Source of the DNA: CAVVUC01 sp963751395
GTDB lineage: Bacteria; Verrucomicrobiota; Verrucomicrobiia; Chthoniobacterales; Chthoniobacteraceae
NCBI GenBank assembly: GCA_963751395.1
Contig: CAVVUC010000002.1
Span: 1,984,001-2,048,000, forward strand
Direction: 5' to 3'
Length of the DNA stretch: 64,000 nucleotides
The notes under the pieces were generated by a model. The model ran no database searches and was not told where the DNA came from. It worked only from the letters and a program-made list of their open reading frames with translations. Shown in pieces: positions 1-9,014 of the stretch (its first letter is position 1; each line of letters begins with the position of its first letter). Position numbers and translations under genes: made by a program.

Positions 1-1993
1 ATGTCGCACAACAAGACGCTGGCCGCGCAGCTTTACTCCGAGTTCAAGCAGTTCTTCCCGGAGAACGCGGTCGAGTATTTCGTGAGCTATTTCGATTACT
101 ACCAGCCGGAGGCTTACATCCCGCGCTCGGACACCTACATCGAAAAGGACTCGTCGATCAACGAGGAGATCGAGCGGTTGCGGCTGTCAACGACGAGCGC
201 GTTGCTGTCGCGGCGCGATGTGATCGTGGTCGCGAGCGTCTCGTGCATCTACGGCTTGGGATCGCCGGAAGATTACATGAACATGCTGCTCACACTGAAG
301 CTCGGGCAGGAGACGACGCGCGAGGCGGTGCTCTCGAAGCTGGTGGACATGCTTTACGAGCGCAATGACATCGCGTTCCAGCGCGGGCGGTTCCGCGTGC
401 GTGGCGACGTCGTCGAGGTGCATCCTGCGAACGTCGATGAGGAGGCGATCCGGTTGGAATTTTTCGGCGACGAGATCGACAAGATTTCCAGGTTCGATCC
501 CCTCACCGGCCACACGCACGAGCAGCTTTCGGTGATGACGTTTTATCCGGCGAAACAGTTCGTCACGCCTGCGGATAAGCTGCGGCGGGCGCTGGAGACG
601 ATTCGCGAGGAAATGACGGAGCGGGTCGTGTGGTTCGAGAAACAAGGCAAGCTCCTCGAAGCGCAGCGCATCAAGATGCGGACGGAATACGATCTTGAGA
701 TGATGCAGGAGATGGGGTTTTGCAGCGGCATCGAGAATTACTCGCGGCACCTGAGCGGGCGTCCGCCGGGGTCGCGACCGTTCACGTTGCTGGATTTTTT
801 CCCGAAGGACTACCTGCTCGTCGTCGATGAATCGCACGCAACGGTGCCGCAGATCGGCGGCATGTACGAAGGCGACAAGTCCCGCAAATCGGTGCTTGTC
901 GAGTACCGGCTTCCGCCTGCCGAGCGCGCTGGACAACCGCCCGCTGACGTTCGCGGAGTTCATGTCGATGACGAACCAGATCATCTATGTAAGCGCAACA
1001 CCGGCGGAGTTTGAGCTGAAGAACAGCGTCGTAGGTAACACGGACTATTTTGAAAAGCGGATACCGGAAAGCGGATACCGGAAAGAGAGTCCGCAACTTG
1101 CCTTCTCTCCGCAATCCGCAATCCGCGATCCGCAATCGTTCGATGTCCACACGCCCGGCGCGCGATTGATCGTCGAGCAGATCATCCGTCCGACCGGGCT
1201 GCTCGATCCGTGCATCACCATTCGTCCGCTCAAGGATCAGATCGATGAGACGATGGAGTTGTGCCGGCAGCGCGTGGAAAAAAGCGAGCGCGTTCTCATC
1301 ACCACGCTCACCAAGCGCACCGCCGAGGATCTCGCCGACTACCTGCGCGATGTCGGCCTGAAAGTGCGCTACCTGCACAGCGACATCGACACGATCGAGC
1401 GCGTGGAAATTCTGCGGGCGCTGCGTGCGGCGGAGTTCGACATTCTCGTCGGCATCAATCTGCTCCGCGAAGGTCTCGACCTGCCGGAGGTGTCGCTCGT
1501 CTGTATTCTCGACGCCGACAAGGAGGGCTATCTGCGCTCGCAGACTTCGCTGATCCAGACGGCCGGGCGCGCGGCGCGGCATGTGAACGGAGAGGTCGTT
1601 CTTTTCGCCAACACGATCACGCAGAGCATGCAGAAACTGATCGCCGTGACGGAGTATCGGCGGACGAAGCAAATGGAATACAACGAGCAGCACGGGATCA
1701 CGCCGCGCAGCGTGCAGCGGGCGGTGCAGGAAAGCCTGCACACGATCTTGCGCGGGCGCGAAGTCGAGGAATCCGTCGTGCGCGAAGCCGGAGGCGATTT
1801 CAACGTGACCGAAGTGCTGCGCGAGCTTCAGCAGGAGATGGAAATCGCGGCGGCAAATCTCGAATACGAGCGCGCGGCTTTGCTCCGGGATCAGATCATG
1901 GAACTCAAGGAGGGCACCGGCATTTCCAAAATCGAACCGAAGCGCAAACCGGTGAAATACGGGAAGCCGAAACGCAAGCCGGTTCGTGCGTAG
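1..1993 (+). CDS. uvrB: UvrB, excinuclease ABC subunit B (5' partial, frameshifted)
   Basis: UvrB is the damage-verifying helicase-like subunit of nucleotide excision repair; it is loaded by UvrA and recruits UvrC. The reading begins inside the protein, at a segment matching family residues near 90 (SHNKTLAAQLYSEFKQFFPENAVEYF), so the ATG at base 1 is probably an internal Met. Family hallmarks follow: EAYIPRSDTYIEKD, VVASVSCIYGLG, VDESHATVPQIGGMY, LLREGLDLPEVSLV, QTAGRAARHVNG, and a C-terminal UVR motif (about 1835-1915) that contacts UvrC. One extra C near 906-907 shifts the frame: the first frame runs to 1014 and the second resumes correctly as GFRLPSALDNRPL through the stop at 1993. A roughly 28-residue insert at about 1055-1138, absent from the usual protein, is made of short repeats. 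The displaced frame is fully conserved, so a sequencing error or very recent mutation is likelier than old decay. Confidence 0.93.
1055..1138. repeat. short-period repeat inserted in frame in uvrB
   Basis: Two near-tandem units of GCGGATACCGGAAA are followed by repeated CCGCAATC-like octamers. The stretch translates in frame between the conserved blocks NSVVGNTDYFEKR and FDVHTPGARLIVEQ, which are almost contiguous in typical UvrB. A related sequence in the opposite orientation lies at 2082-2107. Confidence 0.6.
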
Positions 1994-2081
1994 CTTGGAC
2001 AGAATTCACAAAATGATCAGGATTCCCTTGTAACGGCACTCATTGCTCTGGTGCGTGCTGTCGCGCCGGAAAACTCGTCAA

Positions 2082-2107
2082 CCGCTTTCCGCTTTCCGGT
2101 TATCCGT
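2082..2107. repeat. copy of the uvrB-insert repeat, inverted
   Basis: The reverse complement contains CGGATAACCGGAAAGCGGA, which matches the GCGGATACCGGAAAGCGGA unit inside uvrB apart from one added base. It lies in the short gap between uvrB and the next gene. Confidence 0.5.
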
Positions 2108-2133
2108 CATGCGCTTAACCTCCAGCGTTCGCA

Positions 2134-3108
2134 ATGAAACTTGCCGTGATAAATCCAGGCGGGAACGATCCCGACCAAATGTTCCCGGACTTCGCGGGTG
2201 CGGTCGATGACCGCGTCCACGCGCCGGTGAATTACCATGGCTACGCCGCCTGCACCGGCGGGAGTTTTCACCGGAAAATCACGAGCATCGCAGCGGAGCA
2301 AACGAATGTGCTGCTCCTGCTCCGCCACGATTTGTCTCTCTGCCTGAAGACGCTGAATCTACTGAAAGCCGCAGGAAAAACAGTCGCGGTTTCTTTGAAG
2401 GAATCGGGGGCGTTTCAGTTTGCCGAACTGCTTGAAGACGCGTCGAAGATCGCGTTGTTCCAACAAATCTGCGCGCTCGCGGACGGCTGCCTGTCGAGCA
2501 CGCCGGACCTCGTGGCGGTTTATCGCGCGGCGGGTGCCCGGCATGTCGAGTTCATTCCAACGCCCTACCCGGTCGAGGATCCACGCTGGGATTTTTCCGT
2601 TCCGCCAGAACAGCGCGACGGCATCTTTATTGGCACCCGCGAATTTGAGGTGCCTTCGCGCAATCATCTCGCGGCACTGCTGCTCGCGAAACAGCTCGGC
2701 GAAAAAATCACCGTGTTCAATGTTGAGGGGCGCTCCGGGCTTCGCCGCCTTTCCGCGGCCGGCATTCCGGAACCCGCAATCGTCGCCGGCCCCCTCCCGT
2801 ATTCGCAGTATCTTCTCGTGATGGCGCGGCACCGGCTCGTCTTTCAACTGGATCGCAGCGCCGTGCCCGGCCAGGTCGCGGGCGACGCGCTGCTTTGCCG
2901 GCTTCCCTGTGTTGGTGGCGACGGAGCGATCGAGCGGATTGCGTTTCCCGAATTCGACGGACACGGTCGCACAACGGCGAAGCTCGCTGCCGTGGCAAAG
3001 GCGGTTCTGGCAGAACCTGCAAGTGAAGTTGTGAACCAGAACGCGGACGGCGTTTCATTTTCGGCCGTCGCTTCGGAACTGCGCGAATGGTTCGCGAGTT
3101 TGCGCTGA
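2134..3108 (+). CDS. glycosyltransferase-like protein, GT-B fold (hypothetical)
   Basis: This 324-residue protein has no signal peptide or membrane segment. I do not recognise a specific family. The layout resembles a GT-B glycosyltransferase: an N-terminal half with alternating strands and helices (VLLLLRHDLSLCLKTLNLLKAAGKTVAVSLKESG), a middle segment on locating a partner (CLSSTPDLVAVYRAAGARHVEFIPTPYPV), and a C-terminal half with a GIFIGTREFEVPSRNHLAA block and a late acidic-Gly stretch (VPGQVAGDALLCRLPCVGGDG) where nucleotide-sugar enzymes bind the donor. Start ATG at 2134 is the first in frame. It is convergent with ispH, with only 8 bases between the stops. A surface-glycan role is an inference only. 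Confidence 0.55.
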   Translation: MKLAVINPGGNDPDQMFPDFAGAVDDRVHAPVNYHGYAACTGGSFHRKITSIAAEQTNVLLLLRHDLSLCLKTLNLLKAAGKTVAVSLKESGAFQFAELLEDASKIALFQQICALADGCLSSTPDLVAVYRAAGARHVEFIPTPYPVEDPRWDFSVPPEQRDGIFIGTREFEVPSRNHLAALLLAKQLGEKITVFNVEGRSGLRRLSAAGIPEPAIVAGPLPYSQYLLVMARHRLVFQLDRSAVPGQVAGDALLCRLPCVGGDGAIERIAFPEFDGHGRTTAKLAAVAKAVLAEPASEVVNQNADGVSFSAVASELREWFASLR

Positions 3109-3116
3109 AGCTGCTG

Positions 3117-4350
3117 TCAGCCTTGGAGCAACTCCTCGCGGCCGATTCCGTGCAAATCGAACACGCGGAGGATGGTGTCTTCGATGAGGTTGTTCGGACA
3201 GGAGGCGCCGGCGGTGATGCCGATGACAACCGGAACCTCCGGCAGCCAGTGTTCGGTGGCGACTTCGCGCTTCTCGTGAAGGTTGTAATGCACGATGCGG
3301 TCGCGCGACTCGATGCGGCTGGCGTTGCGGATGAAATAGGTGGGCAGTTCATGCTCTCCCATTTCAGCGAGGTGCGAGGTATTGGATGAGTTGTAGCCGC
3401 CGACGACCAGCAGCAGGTTCATGCGGCTCGCCGAGCATCACCTTGAGCGCGTCCTGCCGCTCCTGGGTTGCGCCGCAGATGGTGTCGAAAAACCGGAAGC
3501 TCTGCCGGGCCCGCTCCGCGCCGTCGCGGTCGCGAATGGCGGCTTCGATGCGGCGTTGGACCTCCTCGGTTTCGCCGCGCATCATCGTGGTCTGGTTGGC
3601 GACGCCGACGCGGCGCAGATGCAGATCGGGATCGAAGCCGTGGCTGTGAGCCGCCGTGAAATTTTCCCAGAAACGCCTCCCTGTTGCCGCCGATGCCGGA
3701 TGTAATCGCAAACGTAATCGGTGTCGGCGAGCGTGAGCACAACGAGGTAGTGGCCTTTCCCGCCGATAATCGCCCGCGAGGCCGTGGCCTTGGTTTCCTC
3801 GTGCTCGGCCTTTCCGTGGATGATCGAGGTGACGTCGTCACTGGCATTTTGCCGGACACGTTTCCAAACGCTCATCACGTCGCCGCATGTGGTATCAACC
3901 ATCTGGCAGCCGCGCTCCTTGATGCGCGCCAGCGTGGTCACATCGGTGCCGAACGCCGGCACGATCACGACATCCTCGGGCTTGAGATCATCGACTTCGG
4001 CCTCCTTGTTTTTGCCGATGAGATTCTTGATGCCGAGAGCGCGGATTTGATCGTTGACCTCGGGGTTGTGAATGATCTCGCCGAGGATGAAAAGGCGCCG
4101 GTCTGTGAAAACCTTCGCCGCCGCGTAGGCAAGATCGATCGCCCGCTCGACGCCGTAGCAAAAGCCGAACTGCTTTGCGAGTTTCACTGTCACGCCCGCC
4201 ACGGATGATCGTGCCGCCAGACGCGCGAAGCTTGTCCACGACGTCGCTGCGGTAGTGCGACTCGACCTGCGCCTGAACCGCCGCCATCACTTCCGGCGTG
4301 CGCAGATTTACGCGCGTCGGCGCGACGCTGACTGGAGTCGGTGTGCTCAC
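3117..4350 (-). CDS. ispH: IspH (LytB), 4-hydroxy-3-methylbut-2-enyl diphosphate reductase, multiply frameshifted
   Basis: IspH makes IPP and DMAPP in the last step of the MEP isoprenoid pathway, using a [4Fe-4S] cluster. The protein reads in pieces: a GTG start at 4350 gives MSTPTPVSVAPTRVNLRTPEV, then GVTVKLAKQFGFCYGVERAIDLAY, GEIIHNPEVNDQ, HGKAEHEE, GFDPDLHLRRVGVANQTTM, and finally MNLLLVVGGYNSSNTSHL with ITAGASCPNNLIEDTI. The three cluster cysteines (FCYGV, TTCGDV, ASCPNN) are all present but not in a single frame. Frame changes fall near 4195, 3700, 3655 and 3420. Length, about 410 residues when repaired, fits the long cyanobacterial/verrucomicrobial type. Four indels with intact flanking sequence in an essential gene point to assembly error more than to a real pseudogene. 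The start lies 3 bases from the stop of the L,D-transpeptidase gene upstream. Confidence 0.9.
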
Positions 4351-4353
4351 GAG

Positions 4354-5025
4354 TTATTGCTCGATCAGCAGCGGTCCCGGAGGATCCTGGAAGTAACTCT
4401 GGGACATGAGCAGCGAAGAGGGTGGATCGGGGTCGTTGCGTTGATCGAGACGGCGAACGCTCTTGCCGATGGTGGCATCTTCCGGCTGCGTGGTGGCGAT
4501 ATAAACGGGTGTCCCGATTTTCACGAGGGCGAAAAAGCGGGCGGCAGCTTCCTTGTGCATTCGGATGCAGCCGTGTGTGCGCGGTTCCGACCACACGAAG
4601 CCATGATGAAAACCGTAGGCCGGCTTGAATTCGACCCAGTAGGCCATCGGATAGCCGACGGCAACGGATTGCCCCATGTGCGCGTCCGCTCCCCGACCAT
4701 CGCGGGAGAAGCCGTAAGTGTAGGAGCGCTTGTTTTTGATTTTGTTGGTGACGCTGAACCGCCCCATGGGCGTGGTGTTATACCGGCCCACACAGCTTTG
4801 GACCGCCATCAGGCAGCGATCACCTTCCATGACGTAGATGTTTTGCGTGGAAGTGGAAACCTTCACCTTCACAGCATCGGGATTGCGCGGCTTGTAGGCG
4901 GTGACGGTGTAGGGGCCGCGGATGGCTGTTCTGATCGGGCCGTTGGCGCAACCGGACATCAGGACGAGCCCGGCAGCCGCCAGCGCACAGAAGATGAATT
5001 GCAATTTCTTGGTCATGGTGAACAT
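4354..5025 (-). CDS. L,D-transpeptidase (YkuD family) lipoprotein
   Basis: This 223-residue protein likely cross-links peptidoglycan peptides or anchors a lipoprotein to the wall from the periplasmic side. The N-terminus is a lipoprotein signal (FIFCALAAAGLVLMSGC), with the lipidated Cys near residue 26. The YkuD domain covers roughly residues 50-175 and holds the catalytic signature HHGFVWSEPRTHGCIRM: His, then Ser/Thr-His-Gly-Cys-Ile-Arg with the nucleophilic Cys. A Pro-rich tail follows. It sits directly upstream of ispH on the same strand (3-base gap), so the two may share a transcript. A second in-frame ATG at 5016 (MTKKLQ) is an equally good start. Confidence 0.88.
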   Translation of the reverse strand: MFTMTKKLQFIFCALAAAGLVLMSGCANGPIRTAIRGPYTVTAYKPRNPDAVKVKVSTSTQNIYVMEGDRCLMAVQSCVGRYNTTPMGRFSVTNKIKNKRSYTYGFSRDGRGADAHMGQSVAVGYPMAYWVEFKPAYGFHHGFVWSEPRTHGCIRMHKEAAARFFALVKIGTPVYIATTQPEDATIGKSVRRLDQRNDPDPPSSLLMSQSYFQDPPGPLLIEQ

Positions 5026-5124
5026 GGAAAAAGCCTAGATCGCCCGCTTTGTCAATTGTTTCGCTGATTTCTTGGCGGAATGAAGTCCCAACATCACAAA
5101 CGCGGAAGGGGGTGATTGAAAAGT

Positions 5125-5343
5125 GCGTCCAAAGATTTCGCGAGAGTGACGAGAGCACGGGAAGCGTCAAGGAGCGGCGTGCTTCCAGCCGCCGACCCAA
5201 ACCGCCGCGCGAAGCGCCATTCCAAAGTTCCCGGCCACGATGATATTTGCGCTGCGCGGTTGGTTATTTGGGTCGGCGGCTGGAAGCACGCCGCTCCTTG
5301 ACGCCTCCGGTGTTCCCGTCACTCTCCCAAAATCTTCGGACGC
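5125..5343. repeat. MITE-like palindromic element, copy 1
   Basis: Two inverted arms of about 77 bases (starting GCGTCCAAAGATTT on one side and, inverted, GCGTCCGAAGATTT on the other) flank a spacer of about 65 bases. The arms share GCGTCAAGGAGCGGCGTGC and CCAGCCGCCGACCCAAA. A second copy lies at 42111-42297. The element fills the gap between the acyltransferase stop and the transpeptidase start; there is no other content in this 335-base gap that I can name. As RNA it would fold into a long hairpin and could act as a terminator. Confidence 0.8.
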
Positions 5344-5360
5344 GTCTTCAAACCCGGAAA

Positions 5361-6353
5361 TCAGCGCGCAGGCTTCGCCGAAGAGGTCGCCCGCAGGAGC
5401 CGCTCGAACTTCGACGAGTGATTCGCATAAAATGGATAAGGCCGAGTCGCATCCGCCGGTTTGTATCGCCAATGTTTGTAGGCCCACATCCACGACTCGG
5501 GCGACTTTCGCACCCACGGCTCAAAGGCATCCCAGCACTTCTGCGCGATCTGCTGTAGCGATGCGCCCTCGGGAATTTCGATCGGTGGATGCAGAATTGC
5601 CCGACAGGTGCCGTCTGGGAACGGGCGGCTGTCGAGCGGGACAAGCGCCGCGCCGCCGCGTTGCGCCAGCACGGCATGCAGCATGGTGACGCACGTTTTC
5701 ATCCCGAAAGTCTCGATGACCACCGCCGCCTGTGTCGGGCGGAGGTTGAGATCGACGAGCATGCCGGCAAAGCCGCCGCGTTTCACCTGCTTCAACAACC
5801 GGATCATCGAGCTGTCCTGATCGATGATCTTGTGCCCTGACACTTCCCTGAGTTCATTGAAAATCGGGCCGAGCAGCGGGTTCTTGAAATTCTCCGCCAC
5901 GATCATGGTGGGAAAGTCATGGAAGCCACAGGCGAGGCTGGCCCACTCGAAATTATCCTGATGCACGCACATAAGGATCGCTCCGCGGCCTTCCTCGCGC
6001 AGCTTTTGCAACACCCCGACGTTTTCCAGCGTGAAGTATTTCTCGAAATTGTCCCCTCGCAACCGGCTCGACCAGAACAGCGAGAACATCGTCCTCGTGA
6101 AATGGCAGTAAGACGCCTGAGCGATGCGGCGACGCGCGGCCTCGTCGTAACGCGCGCCGAACGCCGCTTCGAGATTGGCGAGCGCGACCGCGCGACCGCG
6201 TGCGTCCAAGCGATAAGCCAGCACGCCGGCAAAATTCGCGAGCGTGACGCACGAGCGACGGGGCAGCAGCGGAACCAGATGCGCGAGCAACTGGCAGCCC
6301 AGCCACTCCAGGCGGTAGCGAATTTTCTTCCAACGTCTTTCCATTCGCGGCAA
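5361..6353 (-). CDS. lysophospholipid/lipid A acyltransferase, LpxL/HtrB family
   Basis: This 330-residue protein probably transfers a secondary acyl chain from acyl-ACP to lipid A or a related lipid at the inner membrane. Seen in the sequence: a hydrophobic N-terminal anchor region (LGCQLLAHLVPLLPRRSCVTLANFAGVLAYRLD), the NLEAAFG block typical of HtrB relatives, and a catalytic HQDNFEW motif (family HX4D/E) near residue 141, followed by MIVAENFKNPLLG. Length fits the family. It is divergent from the M42 peptidase gene with only about 14 bases between starts. The C-terminus ends 17 bases before the MITE-like repeat. Confidence 0.82.
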   Translation of the reverse strand: MPRMERRWKKIRYRLEWLGCQLLAHLVPLLPRRSCVTLANFAGVLAYRLDARGRAVALANLEAAFGARYDEAARRRIAQASYCHFTRTMFSLFWSSRLRGDNFEKYFTLENVGVLQKLREEGRGAILMCVHQDNFEWASLACGFHDFPTMIVAENFKNPLLGPIFNELREVSGHKIIDQDSSMIRLLKQVKRGGFAGMLVDLNLRPTQAAVVIETFGMKTCVTMLHAVLAQRGGAALVPLDSRPFPDGTCRAILHPPIEIPEGASLQQIAQKCWDAFEPWVRKSPESWMWAYKHWRYKPADATRPYPFYANHSSKFERLLRATSSAKPAR

Positions 6354-6367
6354 GTAGAACAGCTTTG

Positions 6368-7453
6368 ATGACCAAGCAAAAGTTACTTTCCATCGCGCGC
6401 GCCGTTCTAGCCCGCCCGACCGCTCCCTTTCACGAAGCGCAGGTCGCGGAGGAAATCCTTTTGCAGTTGGAAAAATGTCCGCACGTCGATGTCCGGCGCG
6501 ACGCTTTCGGCAACTTGATCGCGCGTTACCAGCGTGGACGCGCGAAGCCGCGCCACGCCTTCGCCGCGCACATGGATCATCCCGGATGGGTGAAGAGAGT
6601 TGAGGGGTTGAGGGTTGAGAGGTTGAGGGGAAAATCGCCTTCCTCTCAACCTCTCACCGCCTCAACGCCTCAACCCTCTTCATGGGCTTCCTCTCAACCT
6701 CTCACCGCCTCAACGCCTCAACCCTCTTCATGGGAATTCCTCGGCTCCGTGCCGCCGGAGTATTTGCGCGATCCAAAGATCGTCGAGTTCGGCGCGTTTG
6801 CGATGTGGGACCTGCCGGCATGCGAAGTGCGCGACGGGCTGCTCCATTCGCGGGCGTGCGACGATCTGCTCGGCTGCACAGCGATCCTCGCGATGTTTCA
6901 CGAGTTGGAAAAGGAGGAAGTGGAAACGTCGTGCGTCGGGCTTTTCACCCGCGCCGAGGAAGTCGGGTTCGTCGGTGCGATCAAACTCGCGCAGTCCGGC
7001 CTCCTGCCGAAATCGCTCACGATCATCTCGCTGGAAACAAGCGCCGAACGGCCTCCCGCGAAGATCGGCGCGGGTCCGATCCTGCGCGTCGGCGACCGCA
7101 CATCGATTTTCGATTCGGGGACGACGGCGGCGTTCGCGGATGTCGCGCGCAACGCAAAGATCGAAGTCCAGCGGTGCCTCATGAGCGGCGGCACCTGCGA
7201 AGCCACCGCCTACCAGCTCTACGGCTACCGAAGCGCGGCGCTCTGCATCGCGCTCGGGAACTATCACAACTGCGGCCCGAACCAGGAGATTGCCGCGGAG
7301 CACGTTTCCGCGAATGATCTCGCAGGGCTCGCGAAGCTCTGCACGGAAATCGCGCGCCATTCTCCGAAGCCCGGCGCCAGCGAGGCCGCACTGCGCCGCC
7401 GCCTCGAAGAAAACGCGCGCAAATACCGCCGTCATTTCAGTCATCACCAATAA
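6368..7453 (+). CDS. M42 family metallopeptidase (glutamyl aminopeptidase/cellulase M-like)
   Basis: Dinuclear metal aminopeptidase of the M42 type, acting on peptides in the cytoplasm. Metal and catalytic residues are visible: AAHMDHPGW (His and Asp), HSRACDDLLG (bridging Asp), TRAEEVGFVGA (Glu pair) and LETSAERP (Asp/Glu ligand), with a C-terminal His in GNYHNCGPNQ. The protein is about 361 residues from the ATG at 6368; a TTG one codon earlier is an alternative. Between MDHPGWVKRVEG and WEFLGSVPPEY lies an extra block, SSQPLTASTPQPSSWA repeated twice, encoded by the palindromic insertion at 6592-6734. It would sit near the start of the domain following the first metal ligand. Without that block the protein has the usual family length. 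Confidence 0.85.
   Translation: MTKQKLLSIARAVLARPTAPFHEAQVAEEILLQLEKCPHVDVRRDAFGNLIARYQRGRAKPRHAFAAHMDHPGWVKRVEGLRVERLRGKSPSSQPLTASTPQPSSWASSQPLTASTPQPSSWEFLGSVPPEYLRDPKIVEFGAFAMWDLPACEVRDGLLHSRACDDLLGCTAILAMFHELEKEEVETSCVGLFTRAEEVGFVGAIKLAQSGLLPKSLTIISLETSAERPPAKIGAGPILRVGDRTSIFDSGTTAAFADVARNAKIEVQRCLMSGGTCEATAYQLYGYRSAALCIALGNYHNCGPNQEIAAEHVSANDLAGLAKLCTEIARHSPKPGASEAALRRRLEENARKYRRHFSHHQ
6592..6734. repeat. palindromic insertion with 48-bp tandem repeat inside the M42 peptidase gene
   Basis: An arm rich in GTTGAGGG (6592-6630) is followed by its approximate reverse complement (rich in CCTCAACG and CTCTCAACC). That second arm occurs as two exact 48-base tandem copies at 6639-6686 and 6687-6734. 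Being a multiple of three, the duplication keeps the reading frame. Confidence 0.8.
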
Positions 7454-7456
7454 CAC

Positions 7457-8758
7457 ATGGACACCACAATCAAGTCACTCGGCCCCTGCCGGATTCACTC
7501 GCCGCTCCGCCGCATCGGGCCGTTGGGGGTAAAGTTTCGCTCGGATACCGACCGCGTTCTTTTCGACGATTCGCTCGATGCCAGCCAGCCGCAGGCGGTC
7601 AAAAACGAACCGCCAATCAGCTTCGAGATCGCCGGGCCGCGCGAACACATCTTCTTCGAGCCCGAAAGAACCACGGCGGCAATCGTCACCTGCGGCGGCC
7701 TTTGCCCCGGCCTCAACGACGTGATCCGCGGCATCGTGATGGAACTCTACTACCGCTACGGTGCCAAAAAAATCTACGGCTTCCGGTACGGGTACGAGGG
7801 CTTGATTCCGAGCTACGGACACAATCCGATGCCGCTGAAGCCGGAGGCGATTTCCAACATCCACACGTTCGGCGGCACAATCCTCGGCACCTCGCGCGGC
7901 CCGCAAAACGTGAGCGCCATGGTCGATCTCCTCGAGGAAATGAACATCAACCTTTTCTTCGTGATCGGCGGCGACGGCACGTTGCGCGGCGCGGGCGACA
8001 TCTGCGCGGAGATCGAGCGTCGCGGTTTGGAAAAGAGCGTCATCGGCATCCCGAAGACCATCGACAACGACATCATGTATCTCGACAAGAGCTTCGGCTT
8101 CGAGACGGCGTTCGCCGAGGCCGTCAAAGCCGTGTCGTGCGCGCACACGGAGTCACTGGGATCGATGAATGGCGTCGGTTTGGTGAAACTGATGGGCCGC
8201 GACTCCGGCTTCATCACTTGCTTCGCGGCGCTTGCCGGCAACCACGTGAACTTCGCCTTGATCCCGGAGGTGCCATTCCATCTCGACGGCCAGCACGGCC
8301 TGCTCGAAACGCTTCGCCGGCGTCTGGCAAAACGCAAACACGCCGTGATCGTCGTCGCCGAGGGCGCGGGGCAGGATCTGATGAACGCCGAAAATGACGG
8401 CACCGACGCTTCGGGAAATCGTCGGCTCGGAGACATTGGTCTTTTTTTGAAAGACAAAATCAACGCGTATTTCAAGGACCGGAAGACAGAGGTGAACCTG
8501 AAGTATTTCGATCCGAGTTACACGATCCGGAGCGTGCCTGCCTCGCCGCAGGACAACGTCTATTGCTCGCGGCTCGCGCAAAATGCCGTCCATGCCGCGA
8601 TGACCGGCAAGACGGGAATGCTTGTGGGCCGCTGGCACGGGAGCTTTGTCCATCTGCCGCTTGACCTGGTGACACACGGGCGCTGCAAAGTCGAGCCGAA
8701 CGGCGAATTGTGGCACTCGGTGCTCGAATGCACCGGCCAGCCTCCGCAGTTGTTTTGA
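7457..8758 (+). CDS. 6-phosphofructokinase, group II long-form (TP0108-like)
   Basis: Phosphorylates fructose 6-phosphate in glycolysis. The 433-residue protein has a roughly 65-residue N-terminal extension before the PFK core. Motifs: VTCGGLCPGLNDVIRG (about 77-92), FGGTILGTSRGP, IGGDGTLRGA (171-175 GGDGT), PKTIDNDI (199-206), and LVKLMGRDSGFI. GGDGT with a Gly in the fourth position favours ATP as donor (PPi enzymes have GGDD), although PKTIDND with Lys is the PPi-like version. That combination is known in the ATP-using long-form clade that includes Treponema TP0108, so ATP is the likelier donor. The gene begins 3 bases after the M42 peptidase stop, so the two are probably co-transcribed. 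The stop is directly followed by a palindromic repeat. Confidence 0.9.
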   Translation: MDTTIKSLGPCRIHSPLRRIGPLGVKFRSDTDRVLFDDSLDASQPQAVKNEPPISFEIAGPREHIFFEPERTTAAIVTCGGLCPGLNDVIRGIVMELYYRYGAKKIYGFRYGYEGLIPSYGHNPMPLKPEAISNIHTFGGTILGTSRGPQNVSAMVDLLEEMNINLFFVIGGDGTLRGAGDICAEIERRGLEKSVIGIPKTIDNDIMYLDKSFGFETAFAEAVKAVSCAHTESLGSMNGVGLVKLMGRDSGFITCFAALAGNHVNFALIPEVPFHLDGQHGLLETLRRRLAKRKHAVIVVAEGAGQDLMNAENDGTDASGNRRLGDIGLFLKDKINAYFKDRKTEVNLKYFDPSYTIRSVPASPQDNVYCSRLAQNAVHAAMTGKTGMLVGRWHGSFVHLPLDLVTHGRCKVEPNGELWHSVLECTGQPPQLF

Positions 8759-8972
8759 ACCCGAACGCCGCGATAGAGGCCCGGAGGGCCGGAAGGAAAT
8801 TAGCGGTGGTGGAGTGAGGAACGAACGGAACCACCGGGGACCCGCAATGGCAGGGCATTGGCCCCGGCAGGGCGACGGAGCCGGCGAGGATCAGACGTTC
8901 CTCCGCACCCTTCGGGGCGGTTCGCTTTTGTGCGCCCATCCGGTGGTTTCGCTTCGCTCCACCACCGGAGGA
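8758..8972. repeat. dispersed palindromic repeat (family 2), copy 1
   Basis: Begins at the phosphofructokinase stop with AACCCGAACGCCGCGAT. It contains an inverted pair, CGGTGGTGGAGTGAGGAA on the left and its counterpart TTCGCTCCACCACCGG on the right. A close copy lies at 47625-47874 after the DUF1080 gene start, and a fragment at about 19304-19325. It occupies most of the 8759-9014 gap. Confidence 0.8.
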
Positions 8973-9014
8973 TGGATCTGTCACTCGCGGACAATGCGTC
9001 CGTCCACGCCAGCC

